A stretch of DNA of 64,000 nucleotides. Origin: JAHDHW01 sp965220465 (GTDB taxonomy: Bacteria; Bacteroidota; Bacteroidia; Chitinophagales; Saprospiraceae). Both the position numbers and the translations under genes were made by a program. The notes under the pieces are model-generated. The model saw nothing but the letters and a program-made list of their open reading frames with translations. It had not been told where the DNA came from and did no database searches. Below, piece by piece: positions 45,687 through 54,917 of the stretch (position 1 is its first letter; each line of letters opens with the position of its first letter). The stretch covers positions 186,001 to 250,000 of the forward strand of contig CBDCPZ010000023.1 of the NCBI GenBank assembly GCA_965220465.1. The letters are read 5' to 3'.

Positions 45687-45755
45687 AGAGCGTTTTTTAC
45701 CAGTTTGTCGAATTAACAATTAATTAAGAGGTTAATTCTTCATATTTGCGTTAAT

Positions 45756-45763
45756 TATTTTTG
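45756..45763 (+). promoter_or_regulatory. Candidate -7 box (TATTTTTG) of the DUF4412-like gene
   Basis: TAnnTTTG match 55 bases ahead of the ATG at 45819; no -33 box visible. Confidence 0.35.
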
Positions 45764-45818
45764 ACGATCTATTTTACAATATAAATTCATTTTATAAAAC
45801 ATAAACCAAATCCTAATT

Positions 45819-46511
45819 ATGAAAATTATTTTGAAGATTACAAGTATTGCTATCCTGCTTTTTTCGATTTCATACGCAAGTTCAGCACAAAAAACAATAA
45901 AGGAAGGTTCCGTAATTTACGAACTTACGAATATAGAGTCTGATGCTCCTGAAGCTCAAATGATGAAAGGGAGTAGAATGAATCTTTATTTTAATAAAAA
46001 AATGCAGAAGTTCGAAATGAGCATGATGGGCGGCTTAGTGGAAATTTCAACAATTTCAAATATAGATTCCGAAGAAAGTACAATTCTAACTAATATGATG
46101 GGTACTAAATCAATGGTTAAAATGTCCAAGGAGGAAGCTGAAAAGCAAAAAGCAAAAAATGAAAAACCTGATTATGAAGTTACGTATGACAAAAGCGATA
46201 AAAAGGAAATTGTTGGCTATAATTGCTACAAAGCAATTCTAACCACAACAGACGGGACTTCAATCAATGCATACGTATCAGACGAAATTAAAACTAAAGT
46301 GAAGTTTTTTCATGAAATGTTTCCTGGCTTAAATGTATTTCCATTGGAATTTTCCATCGGTGCAGGTGAGATGAGCATGGTATTTTCCGCTCAGGAATTT
46401 AATAAAAAAGTGGAATCAACAACTTTTGATATTCCAACAGAAGGGTATACAGAAATGACAATGGAAGAGTTTGAAAAGCAAATGGGCGGAATGGGCGGAA
46501 TGGGATTTTAG
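45819..46511 (+). CDS. Secreted DUF4412-like protein
   Basis: 230 residues with signal peptide (ITSIAILLFSISYASSAQ). The body alternates beta-strands with Lys/Glu-rich turns, for example EGSVIYELTNIESDAPEA, NLYFNKKMQKFEMSMMGG, IVGYNCYKAILTTTDGTSI and FFHEMFPGLNVFPLEFSI, which fits the DUF4412 fold seen in many Bacteroidota periplasmic proteins. The C-terminus is a Met/Gly-rich tail (GGMGGMGF). Role unknown; lipid carrier-like folds have been suggested for such domains, but nothing in this sequence tests that. A strong terminator follows. Confidence 0.7.
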   Translation: MKIILKITSIAILLFSISYASSAQKTIKEGSVIYELTNIESDAPEAQMMKGSRMNLYFNKKMQKFEMSMMGGLVEISTISNIDSEESTILTNMMGTKSMVKMSKEEAEKQKAKNEKPDYEVTYDKSDKKEIVGYNCYKAILTTTDGTSINAYVSDEIKTKVKFFHEMFPGLNVFPLEFSIGAGEMSMVFSAQEFNKKVESTTFDIPTEGYTEMTMEEFEKQMGGMGGMGF

Positions 46512-46537
46512 TAATTTTACTTTTCGCTTAAAAGTAT

Positions 46538-46575
46538 AAAATGCCTCCAGGTTTCATTACCTGGAGGCATTTTAT
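46538..46575 (+). terminator. Terminator after the DUF4412-like gene
   Basis: ATGCCTCCAGG / CCTGGAGGCAT with an 8-base loop and TTTTATG tail, 27 bases after the stop. Confidence 0.8.
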
Positions 46576-46872
46576 GTTTCTTCTTATTTGAAAACTAAGA
46601 AGCAATGAATGGATTTTTTAACAAGACAATTATTTGTTTTTACTTTTTAATGAGTGGGGGAGTGTGATGCTTTCAAAATATAATAGGAATTTTGAGCTAA
46701 GGATTTTAAGATAAGAAATGAGCATAATCATCTTTTTGGTTTCAATACCCAAATAGCTGGAATTTCTAAATGCTGGGTTTAGTATTCCATGAATGTGTAA
46801 AAGAATATAATCGGGAGAGGTGATTAATAAATGTTACTTAACATAATAATAATTATAGGTAAAAAGATGTAA

Positions 46873-46907
46873 TTTCTATTTAACCGATTGATGAGTTTAA
46901 ATAGAAA
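46873..46907. repeat. Hairpin inside the gene-poor stretch
   Basis: TTTCTATTTAA / TTAAATAGAAA, 11 perfect base pairs with a 13-base loop. Not followed by a T-run, so not a typical terminator. Confidence 0.4.
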
Positions 46908-47081
46908 GCCTTCGACGTGAAGTCATTTAATTTATCTTTAATAATTTTTTAAGTCTTGATAATTTTCGTAAAAGATCTGTATTATATCCAGGGACAAATT
47001 GCTTACAATGCAATAAAATCAACGGATGTAAAATAAATTAAAGCCTCTTGTAGTGAATATTTTTATAAAAAAAAGATTTGT

Positions 47082-47115
47082 AATAGGTCACTATTTTTAA
47101 AATTAGCGACCTATT
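47082..47115. repeat. Hairpin near the end of the gene-poor stretch
   Basis: AATAGGTCAC / GCGACCTATT pairs with one mismatch around ~14 bases. Role unknown. Confidence 0.35.
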
Positions 47116-47156
47116 TATCATTTCAATACCCTATTTATTAAAATTTGGGTAAGTCG

Positions 47157-47255
47157 ATGATAAAAATAATTATGTTAAGTAAGTTTTTGACAATAATTAT
47201 TTTGGCAACTTTGGGCTGTGGTTTGACTTATTCAGCGCATTATGTAGCGCTTTAA
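47157..47255 (+). CDS. Possible 32-residue lipoprotein-like peptide
   Basis: Short frame from ATG 47157 to TAA 47253-47255: hydrophobic core (SKFLTIIILATLGCG) with an LGC lipobox-like end at residue ~21 and a short tail ending HYVAL. The start lies inside the right arm region of the inverted repeat, so this may be chance. No homologue recognised. Confidence 0.25.
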   Translation: MIKIIMLSKFLTIIILATLGCGLTYSAHYVAL

Positions 47256-47367
47256 TTATTGAAATAAATGATAGTTTTGCTTGTGGGTTAGTTCTGAAAA
47301 GCTTGGTATTTAAAATTTTATTTGAGAAGTTTAACCTTGCTATCACGCGGGAATCATACAATTTGAT

Positions 47368-48315
47368 ATGAAATATTTTATTTTAACTTTAATTTTTTCC
47401 TTTTCTAATGCAATTACAACTGAAGCTTGTAGTTGTAGCGCTCAGCCAAGTCTTGATATTAGAAGTTTGAATGATTCTGAGTTAATTTTTACTGCTACAT
47501 TATTGGAATATAAAATTGGAATGTCAGCTGTTTCTTTAAAGTTGAAACCACTCCAAGTTTACAAAGGAGACTTAAAGGACACCATTTTTATTTATCTTAA
47601 ACCAAAAAACATCCACACCTTTTTTAATAAGTCTGTGAAATTTAACAAAGAAGAAAATTGGATCATTTTTGCTCGCAAGAAAGCCATTGGCAATAAAACA
47701 TACTATCGGTTAACAGATTCAGAAGGCTCTAGTTTTTGTGCTTTGAGCAGACCCGTTGAAAAAAATCCTGAAAAAGACAGCTATCTGAAATTTTTAGTAA
47801 AAAAAGCGAAACAACCGAATGGTTTTCAACAAATATTTGATGCAGAAGATAAGTTAATTGCAGAGGGTTCTTATGAAAATAATAGGCCCATTGAAGTGTG
47901 GAAATACTACCGAACTAATGGTCGTCCCGACATTTCAGGAGAATACAAATTTGGAAAAAAAAATGGCGTATGGATAAAATATAATTCGAGCACAAAAGGT
48001 ACTCCGAGAGTAATTCAGAAAAGAATATATGATCAAGGGGAATTAAAAGAGATTCATGATTTGAATTATTCTGGTACGGTTTTATTCAAGAAATTTTTGT
48101 CTGATACTGCAGAAATCCGGCATTATTTCTTTGGTGACGGGACGATTAATAGCATTATTCATAAACGCTTGGAATATGATTCAATGCGAACTACCAGCTT
48201 TCATAAAAATGGTACAATTAGAGAAGAAAAATATTTCAAAGAAAAAAAATTATTACGCAAAAATATTTACAATGAAAATGGGCTAAAAATTGAAGAATGG
48301 GTTAAAAAAGATTGA
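47368..48315 (+). CDS. Secreted protein: NTR/TIMP-like N-domain plus YwqK-type repeats
   Basis: 315 residues with a short signal (ILTLIFSFSNAITTEA) directly followed by CSCSAQP, the cysteine-leading start of NTR (netrin/TIMP-like) domains, and the beta-rich run to about residue 145 (TLLEYKIGMSAVSLKLKP, WIIFARKK, SSFCALSRPVEK). The C-terminal half has YwqK/MORN-like repeats (AEGSYENNRPIEVWKYYRTN, SGEYKFGKKNGVWIKYNS). YwqK-like domains are sometimes annotated as antitoxins, but a secreted form is not one. Function unknown. Confidence 0.65.
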   Translation: MKYFILTLIFSFSNAITTEACSCSAQPSLDIRSLNDSELIFTATLLEYKIGMSAVSLKLKPLQVYKGDLKDTIFIYLKPKNIHTFFNKSVKFNKEENWIIFARKKAIGNKTYYRLTDSEGSSFCALSRPVEKNPEKDSYLKFLVKKAKQPNGFQQIFDAEDKLIAEGSYENNRPIEVWKYYRTNGRPDISGEYKFGKKNGVWIKYNSSTKGTPRVIQKRIYDQGELKEIHDLNYSGTVLFKKFLSDTAEIRHYFFGDGTINSIIHKRLEYDSMRTTSFHKNGTIREEKYFKEKKLLRKNIYNENGLKIEEWVKKD

Positions 48316-48323
48316 AAATCTTG

Positions 48324-49823
48324 TTAATCCTGATTATTTCGTAGCCACTCCATGCTAAATAAAAGTACAGCATCTTCAGATCCATTTGTTTCTTCTATTT
48401 GATAATCCGGCTGAATTTTTCCTCCATAAATCTTACCGGTCCTGTCAGCCATAATTGTTGATGTTAAGAATAATTTTGCTCCATCCAATAATTCGAATTC
48501 ACCATTTCCAGTTGAAATCCCCCAGGTAGGATTTCCGAACATTTTAGTGTTTTTATTTTCAATAAAAGAGATTACTATTATTTCTCCTGAGCTTCCGGTA
48601 CTTGGGCCGATCAATACTGCAATCGGAAGATTTTGATTGGTCAGCTCAATTGGAAAAGTAGCTGATTCTCCCCTTTCATTATCTGAAAATGGCGCGCCGT
48701 TTCTATAACCCCAGGCATTTTTGTTTCCATTTACATCAACTAAATAGCCAAGAATTTCATTATCAAATAATGGCCCAAGTCCTGCCAACATTGGCTCCAT
48801 GTTGCCTCCATCATTTTTTCTAAGGTCAACAATCCAACCTTTTAAGTTTTTTTGATCTAAAAAGCGTAAAGCATGTTGAATTGAATCAGCAAATTTAATT
48901 TTAAGATTATGATCATTGCTATGAAACCCAGGAACAGAAATGTATCCAAAATTATCAATCATTTCGTAAGAAGCATAATCGATTTGTTTTTCAGAGTTTA
49001 ATTCATCATTTCCGTTTTGCCAGTTTTGTACCACTTCCGGCTTCATTAAAAATGAATGATGATCACCCAAAGATTTGATAAAATATTGGACTGCCAGATG
49101 ACAATCAGAATAATTCTTTGCCTTTCCAGCAATTTTTAGTGCCTTAACTTTCAAAGATTTTAAATCAACCGAATCCCTCATCAAAGAATGGTCTTCAATA
49201 ATATTGCTGACATGATTTAGATATCGTTGAGACATTTCATTCGGTGCTCTATTTTCTACAGAATCAATTTCAAATTTGAAGTCATCAAATTGAGCTTTTC
49301 CTTGCCCATACAAAATAGCTCCGATTTTTACTGAAAAAGCATTCGAATCACAAATAGCTTGGAGTGTAAACTCTTCCCATGAATTAGTACCGGTTACTCC
49401 ATCAAGTGTACCATTTCCCATATGTTCGCTAAACAAATAATTCCCTTGTTTGTCTATAATGGAGACACTCAATCCAGCTCCATTTCCCTTTACATTTTCG
49501 GTCTTTATTTTACCAGAAAACCTGATTATTTTTAAATTGGAAGATCCGCGAATTAAGGTTGTTTGCTCTACAAAACCAATAGAAGTTTCATTTAAGCCTT
49601 CAATTTCTAATGATCTGTTTTTAACCGATTTAATTCGTTTATTTATTTTTGCATTATATTTCCACGACAAATCCCAATGACAAAGTGAAGTTTTACAAGT
49701 ATCGCAAACTTGTTCAAAATTTAAATTTTGAAAAGATTGCCCGCTTATGACTTCAATTTGAAGAAAAATAACAAGGCCGATAAAGATGATTTTTTTTAAA
49801 GTATGGGCATTGTTCAAGCTCAT
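48324..49823 (-). CDS. S41 family serine peptidase (tail-specific/tricorn-like), secreted
   Basis: 499 residues with signal peptide (IIFIGLVIFLQIEVISGQ). An N-terminal beta-sandwich (~50-190, jelly-roll-like: IRFSGKIKTENVKGNG) is followed by a helical section (DYASYEMIDNFGYISV) and the S41 catalytic core: WIVDLRKNDGGNMEPML, then PIAVLIGPSTGSSGEI with the likely nucleophile Ser near residue 407, and FGNPTWGISTGNGEFELLDG after it. It resembles carboxy-terminal processing or tricorn-type peptidases but lacks an obvious PDZ domain. Extracytoplasmic role. Confidence 0.82.
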   Translation of the reverse strand: MSLNNAHTLKKIIFIGLVIFLQIEVISGQSFQNLNFEQVCDTCKTSLCHWDLSWKYNAKINKRIKSVKNRSLEIEGLNETSIGFVEQTTLIRGSSNLKIIRFSGKIKTENVKGNGAGLSVSIIDKQGNYLFSEHMGNGTLDGVTGTNSWEEFTLQAICDSNAFSVKIGAILYGQGKAQFDDFKFEIDSVENRAPNEMSQRYLNHVSNIIEDHSLMRDSVDLKSLKVKALKIAGKAKNYSDCHLAVQYFIKSLGDHHSFLMKPEVVQNWQNGNDELNSEKQIDYASYEMIDNFGYISVPGFHSNDHNLKIKFADSIQHALRFLDQKNLKGWIVDLRKNDGGNMEPMLAGLGPLFDNEILGYLVDVNGNKNAWGYRNGAPFSDNERGESATFPIELTNQNLPIAVLIGPSTGSSGEIIVISFIENKNTKMFGNPTWGISTGNGEFELLDGAKLFLTSTIMADRTGKIYGGKIQPDYQIEETNGSEDAVLLFSMEWLRNNQD

Positions 49824-49973
49824 TTATTAAAATATTATGGAGTTTTAAAGGATTGTGGTTCATTATACTGACTCATTTATAAGTCCCCTACCCTATGTTA
49901 AATCCCAATTTTTTAAGAAAAAACAAATTTCTTTTATTTGAAAGTAAGAATGGAAAAATTAAGAGTGATTTTA

Positions 49974-49981
49974 TACTTTTG
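49974..49981 (+). promoter_or_regulatory. -7 box (TACTTTTG) of the cyclophilin gene
   Basis: TAnnTTTG match 26 bases ahead of the ATG at 50008. Confidence 0.45.
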
Positions 49982-50007
49982 TCGAATAACTAAAATACAT
50001 AATTAAT

Positions 50008-50439
50008 ATGATTGCAGAAATTCACACGGAGAAAGGATTAATGAAAGTTGAGTTTTTTGAAGAAGATGCTCCAAATACGGTTAAAAACTTTGTAGACCTT
50101 TCAAAAAAAGGATTTTATGATGGCTTAACCTTTCATCGGGTAATAGCAAATTTCGTCGTACAAGCTGGATGCCCGAACGGAATTGGGAATGGTGGACCTG
50201 GTTATAAAATTGATTGTGAATTGGACGGAGACAATCAGTTTCATGACCGAGGTGTGCTTTCAATGGCGCATGCAGGGCGAAATACTGGAGGATCTCAGTT
50301 TTTTATTTGCCACAGCAGAGACAATACGGCTCATTTAGATCGAAATCATACCTGTTTTGGAAGGGTTTTCGAAGGGGTTGATTTTGTTGATGATATTCAA
50401 CAAGGTGATAAAATTGAAAAAGTCGTGATCATCGACTAA
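50008..50439 (+). CDS. Peptidyl-prolyl cis-trans isomerase, cyclophilin type
   Basis: 143 residues, a short cytoplasmic cyclophilin. Recognised from DLSKKGFYDGLTFHRVIANF (active-site Arg after FH), FVVQAGCPNGIGNGGPGYKI, MAHAGRNTGGSQFFICHS (QFF) and LDRNHTCFGRVFEG. No signal peptide, so it acts in the cytoplasm on proline peptide bonds. It ends at a strong terminator. Confidence 0.93.
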   Translation: MIAEIHTEKGLMKVEFFEEDAPNTVKNFVDLSKKGFYDGLTFHRVIANFVVQAGCPNGIGNGGPGYKIDCELDGDNQFHDRGVLSMAHAGRNTGGSQFFICHSRDNTAHLDRNHTCFGRVFEGVDFVDDIQQGDKIEKVVIID

Positions 50440-50486
50440 AAATAGTACTCTTTCTAAAAAAATAATTTGTTGATTCTTTTCAAATT

Positions 50487-50526
50487 AAAAAAAGCCTGGT
50501 TTTACATACAAAACCAGGCTTTTTTT
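50487..50526. terminator. Bidirectional terminator between cyclophilin and TPR genes
   Basis: AAAAAAAGCCTGGTTTT / AAAACCAGGCTTTTTTT with a 6-base loop, T-runs on both strands. Confidence 0.85.
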
Positions 50527-50545
50527 AATTCTAGCAATTTATTAA

Positions 50546-51883
50546 CTAGAAATATGCTTTCTCGTTTACGCCTCCACTTTGAACATTGTTCATCCGGGTT
50601 TTAAATTCCTTAGTCATTTCAAGGTTGTCTTTACGTGCATAGATTTCCTGAAGAGCACTCAAGGTTCCTAAATCATTAGGGTCAATAGATTCGGCTTTTT
50701 GAAAAAGAGGTAATGCTTTTTCAAAAAGTTGCATCATCTCTCCTCGTTTTTCTTCAGATTTTCGCAGCCCTTCTGTAGAATAATCCTCTTCAATTTCTAT
50801 TAATTCACGAGTAACTTGAGCTGCTTTGTTATAATATAAAGCTCCTGTGTTGTAAATCGTATTGAAATGTGCTGGATCAATTTCAAGTGCCTGATTATAA
50901 TATTTTAAAGCTAAATCAAAATATTTTTGAGATTCTTCAAAATTGCCCTCTTTATACTCATTTTGGTTCAGATTATCATATACGTGTCCTAAAGTAGCAT
51001 AAAGGGTTACGTTAGTGGGATCAACAGTGATTGCCGCTTCAAGTTTGCCAGTGAGTTCAGCAAGTTTGTTTGCTTGCAGATAATAATTAATCTCACTAAC
51101 TCTTAACAATTCATCTTCCGGATATTTTTCTCGCCCTTCATTAAGAATGGCCAATGCTTTTTCAGACTGGCCCTCTTTTGAATAGATTTTGAATAAAGTA
51201 TCATAGACACCGGCAGCTTCATATTTTTCTTTGTGTACTTTCTCTAGGATTGACTTTGCTTCCTCATTCATATCAGCAGCAAATGCACTTAAACCAGTAA
51301 TGTACAAATGCTCATTTCTTTTTTCAGTATCAGTAAAAATACTAGCTTCATTGTTTTGAGTTAGTAGATCGTCAATTTTGGCAACATTATCAAAGGCTTC
51401 ATAGGCTTCTTTATATTTCTTCTCATTAAACGCATATCGCCCATCATTACTTAAAAAAGTTGAAATTGCTTTTAGTCCGTCTAGTGCCTCAGATTTACTA
51501 TATTTTTTCAAGTTAGGTGTATTCAGGGCTGCAGAATAAGCTTCATAAGCTTTGGTTGATGCTTCGGGGTATTTAGCAGTATAAACAGTATTGGAAGGCA
51601 AACTGGCTAATGTAAAATCAGTTTTTGCCAAATCGTTATAAATTTCTCCACTTTTTAACCAAACTTTAGCGATGTCTTTTTCATCAAACTGACTAATGTT
51701 TGCAGTCGCAATATCTATTTGCTCGCGAGCTTCTTCCAGTTTTTCAGCTCTTTTATCATTTTCAGCTGTGGCAGCATTGCTGTAAGCTTTTTTAGCATTT
51801 TTATATGCAGTGCTTGCGTCTTGTCCAATTACACTGCTGAATGATATTGTGATTGATAGGATAAAGAATAATAATTTTTTCAT
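50546..51883 (-). CDS. Secreted TPR repeat protein
   Basis: 445 residues with signal peptide (LLFFILSITISFSSVIGQ). Several TPR-like repeats of 34 residues, e.g. AEKLEEAREQIDIATA, AAGVYDTLFKIYSKEGQSEK, FEESQKYFDLALKYYNQALE and HFNTIYNTGALYYNKAAQV. Such proteins bind other proteins in the periplasm or on the surface. It lies after gyrA on the same strand, an order I recall from other Bacteroidota, with 175 bases between. No enzymatic motif. Confidence 0.85.
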   Translation of the reverse strand: MKKLLFFILSITISFSSVIGQDASTAYKNAKKAYSNAATAENDKRAEKLEEAREQIDIATANISQFDEKDIAKVWLKSGEIYNDLAKTDFTLASLPSNTVYTAKYPEASTKAYEAYSAALNTPNLKKYSKSEALDGLKAISTFLSNDGRYAFNEKKYKEAYEAFDNVAKIDDLLTQNNEASIFTDTEKRNEHLYITGLSAFAADMNEEAKSILEKVHKEKYEAAGVYDTLFKIYSKEGQSEKALAILNEGREKYPEDELLRVSEINYYLQANKLAELTGKLEAAITVDPTNVTLYATLGHVYDNLNQNEYKEGNFEESQKYFDLALKYYNQALEIDPAHFNTIYNTGALYYNKAAQVTRELIEIEEDYSTEGLRKSEEKRGEMMQLFEKALPLFQKAESIDPNDLGTLSALQEIYARKDNLEMTKEFKTRMNNVQSGGVNEKAYF

Positions 51884-52058
51884 CTTGTTGAGTTTAAATT
51901 TTAATTTATTAAAAACTAATCTTTAAAATTAGCCCAAAATTGTATTTGCAATACTTTCCATTAAAAAGACGATTATTTAAAAGAAATACTTGTTTTGTAA
52001 TCGTTAAAAATAACGTTTCAATTGTTAATAATAGTTAAATGAATAAAATCTGGCAAAT

Positions 52059-54620
52059 TTATTCATCATCTTCCTGATCAGAATCTGTTGTTGTGTCAGA
52101 ATTATCGTCTGTATCAGAAGCAGTTTCGTCAGAAACTTGATCAATCTCCTCTCCATCCGTTTCGTCTGCATTTTCATCATAAGTAATAACAGTTACATCT
52201 GCGATTTCATCGTCTTCATCTAATCGAATAGCTCGAACTCCTTGTGTCGCTCTGCCCATAACTCTTAAATCAGAGACATTCATCCTGATGATAATGCCAG
52301 ATCTATTAGTTATCATTAGATCATCCTCTTCATTAACTGCTTTGATTGATACTAAATCGCCAGTTTTACTAGTGATTTGCAAGGTTTTAACACCCTTTCC
52401 TCCCCTATTCGTTATTCGATAATCTTCAAGCGCGGATCGCTTACCATTACCTTTTTCAGAAATTACCAAGATACTTACATCAGGATCATTTGGGTCAACG
52501 CAAATCATTCCGACAACAGCATCTTTTTCACCTTTTAAAGAAATACCTCTAACTCCAGCAGCACTCCTACCCATGGCTCTTACTTTCGACTCTGGAAACC
52601 GGATAGCTCTACCTACTTTGTTTGCTAATATTATTTCATTCGAACCATTAGTCAATCGAGCTTCCAATAAGTTATCTCCTTCATTAATGGTGATTGCATT
52701 AATTCCATTCGTTCGAGGTCTGGAAAATTTTTCAACTAATGTTTTCTTAATTAGTCCTTTTTTGGTACAAAAAACAATGTAATTGTTGTTGATAAATCCT
52801 TCGTCCGTAAGGTCGGTAATGTTAATGTAAGCCTTTACTTTATCATCTTTTGGTAGATTGATAATGTTTTGAATTACTCTTCCGCTTGACGTTTTAGAAG
52901 CTTCGGGTATTTCAAAAACTCTTAGCCAATGGCATCGGCCTTGTTCTGTAAAAAGTAAAAGATAATTGTGGGAATTTGCAACAAAAAGGTGCTCAATAAA
53001 ATCTTCATCTCTGGTTTTACTTCCTCTTGAACCTCTTCCTCCTCGTCCCTGAGATTTAAATTCGGTAGCTTTTGTTCTTTTAATGTAGCCTAGGTGAGAA
53101 ATGGTTACAACAACTTCTTCATCAGGTATCATATCCTCAATACTAATGTCGCCATCGGCGTGCCTAATTTCGGTTCTTCGTTCATCGCCGTATTTTTCTC
53201 TCAACTCAACCAATTCCTCTTTAATAATTTCACGTTGCAATTGTTCACTTTCCAATATTGATTTTAAGTAAGCAATACGCTTTTGCAATTCATCATATTC
53301 TTCGCGAACTTTATCGCGTTCCAGTCCGGTTAATTTTTGCAAACGCATTTCCAAAATTGCCTTTGCCTGAATTTCGCTTAATTCGAATTTTGACATTAAG
53401 CCTTCTCTCGCTTCTTCAACCGTTTTAGAAGCTCTAATCAGGCTAATGACTTCGTCAAGGTGATCTAACGCAATAAGTAATCCCTCTAAAATATGGGCTC
53501 TTTCTTCTGCTTTATTAAGATCAAATGTAGTACGTCTAACAATTACTTCAATTCGAAACTTAATAAACTCAACAATTAAGTCTTTAACATTAAGAATCAT
53601 GGGCCTTCCGTTGACAAGCGCAACATTGTTGACCCCGTAAGAAGTTTGAAGCGGAGAATATTTATAAAGTTGAGATAATATTACATTAGCAATTGCATCT
53701 CTCTTAATTTCAATGACAATTCGCAAACCGTTTCGATCTGACTCATCTCTGATATCAGAGATTCCTTCAATTTTTTTATCATTTACTAAATCTGCAATTT
53801 TTATAATAAGTTGGGCTTTATTGACCTGATATGGAATTTCCGAAACGATGATTGTCTCTTTTCCATTCGGCTTTGTTTGGATTTCAGCTTTTGCGCGTAC
53901 CACAACTCTGCCTCTACCAGTTTCAAGTCCTTCTTTAACACCTTTCATTCCATATATAATGCCTCCGGTTGGGAAATCCGGTGCCTTTATAATTGAAGTC
54001 AATTCATCAATTGTAACTTCAGGATTATCGATTGTTAAAATTACGCCATCAACAACTTCAGTCAAATTGTGAGGCAACATATTTGTTGCCATACCAACTG
54101 CAATTCCCGAAGCACCGTTTATCAATAAATTGGGCAGCTTAGAAGGCAATACCGTCGGCTCTTCCAATGAATCGTCAAAATTGAGCCTGAAATCAACCGT
54201 ATTTTTATTTATATCAGAAAGGATTTCATCACTGATTCTTTGCAAACGAGCTTCTGTGTACCTCATTGCAGCCGGACTGTCTCCATCCATTGAGCCAAAG
54301 TTCCCTTGGCCATCGACCAATGGGTATCTCAAAGACCAATCCTGAGCCATACGAACCATGGAATCATATACCGATTGATCACCATGAGGGTGATATTTAC
54401 CCAGCACCTCTCCAACAATACGAGCAGATTTTTTATGTGATTTATTATAGCTTAGTCCAAGCTCTGACATCCCAAAAAGTACTCTGCGATGCACAGGTTT
54501 TAAGCCGTCTCTTACGTCAGGAAGCGCTCTTGAAACAATCACAGACATCGAATAATCGATGTAAGCTGATTTCATCTCCTCTTCAATGTTAATTGGTATA
54601 ATTCTTTGATCTGAAGCCAT
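52059..54620 (-). CDS. gyrA: DNA gyrase subunit A
   Basis: 853 residues. The N-terminal part has SYSMSVIVSRALPDVRDG-like and KPVHRRVLFGM regions, the catalytic Tyr in AMRYTEARL, and HPHGDQSVYDSMVRMAQ in the quinolone-resistance region; at E. coli Ser83 the residue is Gln. The GyrA box is QGRGGRG, marking gyrase rather than topoisomerase IV, and the C-terminal beta-pinwheel blades (~500-810) are complete. The last 40 residues are very acidic (DETDGEEIDQVSDETAS). It cuts and passes DNA with GyrB to introduce negative supercoils. A -33/-7 promoter is visible upstream. Confidence 0.96.
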   Translation of the reverse strand: MASDQRIIPINIEEEMKSAYIDYSMSVIVSRALPDVRDGLKPVHRRVLFGMSELGLSYNKSHKKSARIVGEVLGKYHPHGDQSVYDSMVRMAQDWSLRYPLVDGQGNFGSMDGDSPAAMRYTEARLQRISDEILSDINKNTVDFRLNFDDSLEEPTVLPSKLPNLLINGASGIAVGMATNMLPHNLTEVVDGVILTIDNPEVTIDELTSIIKAPDFPTGGIIYGMKGVKEGLETGRGRVVVRAKAEIQTKPNGKETIIVSEIPYQVNKAQLIIKIADLVNDKKIEGISDIRDESDRNGLRIVIEIKRDAIANVILSQLYKYSPLQTSYGVNNVALVNGRPMILNVKDLIVEFIKFRIEVIVRRTTFDLNKAEERAHILEGLLIALDHLDEVISLIRASKTVEEAREGLMSKFELSEIQAKAILEMRLQKLTGLERDKVREEYDELQKRIAYLKSILESEQLQREIIKEELVELREKYGDERRTEIRHADGDISIEDMIPDEEVVVTISHLGYIKRTKATEFKSQGRGGRGSRGSKTRDEDFIEHLFVANSHNYLLLFTEQGRCHWLRVFEIPEASKTSSGRVIQNIINLPKDDKVKAYINITDLTDEGFINNNYIVFCTKKGLIKKTLVEKFSRPRTNGINAITINEGDNLLEARLTNGSNEIILANKVGRAIRFPESKVRAMGRSAAGVRGISLKGEKDAVVGMICVDPNDPDVSILVISEKGNGKRSALEDYRITNRGGKGVKTLQITSKTGDLVSIKAVNEEDDLMITNRSGIIIRMNVSDLRVMGRATQGVRAIRLDEDDEIADVTVITYDENADETDGEEIDQVSDETASDTDDNSDTTTDSDQEDDE

Positions 54621-54659
54621 CTATAAATGATTCGATTTTGCAGGTTTAAAAAAACTGTG

Positions 54660-54688
54660 CAAAGATACAAAAAAGCATCTATAATCAA
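54660..54688 (-). promoter_or_regulatory. Promoter of gyrA (TTG, 18-base spacer, TATCTTTG)
   Basis: On the minus strand: TTG at 54688-54686, 18 bases, then TATCTTTG at 54667-54660, 39 bases ahead of the start codon. Both halves match the Bacteroidota consensus. Confidence 0.6.
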
Positions 54689-54846
54689 TGGTAATTTTAT
54701 ATAAATAACATTGATTTTTTTAATAAGAATTATAAGGAAAAAATATTTTTTAGCTGCAGAATTGTAAGTAATTAGTGAACAGAAAAAGTTTGGCTCTTTT
54801 CTTATTGTTTTGGCGAGAAAATGGAATGGTATATTATAAAAATACA

Positions 54847-54879
54847 AAGCGGCAATATCAGAATTTGACATTGCCGCTT
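54847..54879 (-). terminator. Terminator of the 54.9-55.6 kb secreted protein gene
   Basis: AAGCGGCAAT / ATTGCCGCTT, ten perfect base pairs, loop 13 bases, followed on the minus strand by TTGTATTTTT. Confidence 0.7.
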
Positions 54880-54917
54880 GAAAGCCGGTTTTTTCAATGA
54901 ATGAATACCGGATTATT

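Larger units (their letters stand above)
46576..47156. other. Gene-poor stretch with inverted repeats
   Basis: No frame here has a recognisable product. A 14-base perfect inverted repeat (ATTATGTTAAGTAA at 47169-47182 and its complement at 46834-46847) encloses 349 bases that also hold two smaller hairpins (46873-46907 and 47082-47115). This could be a degenerate miniature transposable element; no target-site duplication is seen. The region also has many stop codons in all frames. Confidence 0.4.
46834..47182. repeat. 14-base inverted repeat pair enclosing 349 bases
   Basis: TTACTTAACATAAT at 46834-46847 matches in reverse complement ATTATGTTAAGTAA at 47169-47182; similarity weakly extends inward for about nine more bases. 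Element identity is not proven. Confidence 0.4.

Noticed and set aside
47368..48315. Toxin-antitoxin label for the YwqK-type protein
   Set aside because: It has a signal peptide and no partner gene, so an antitoxin role is not supported.
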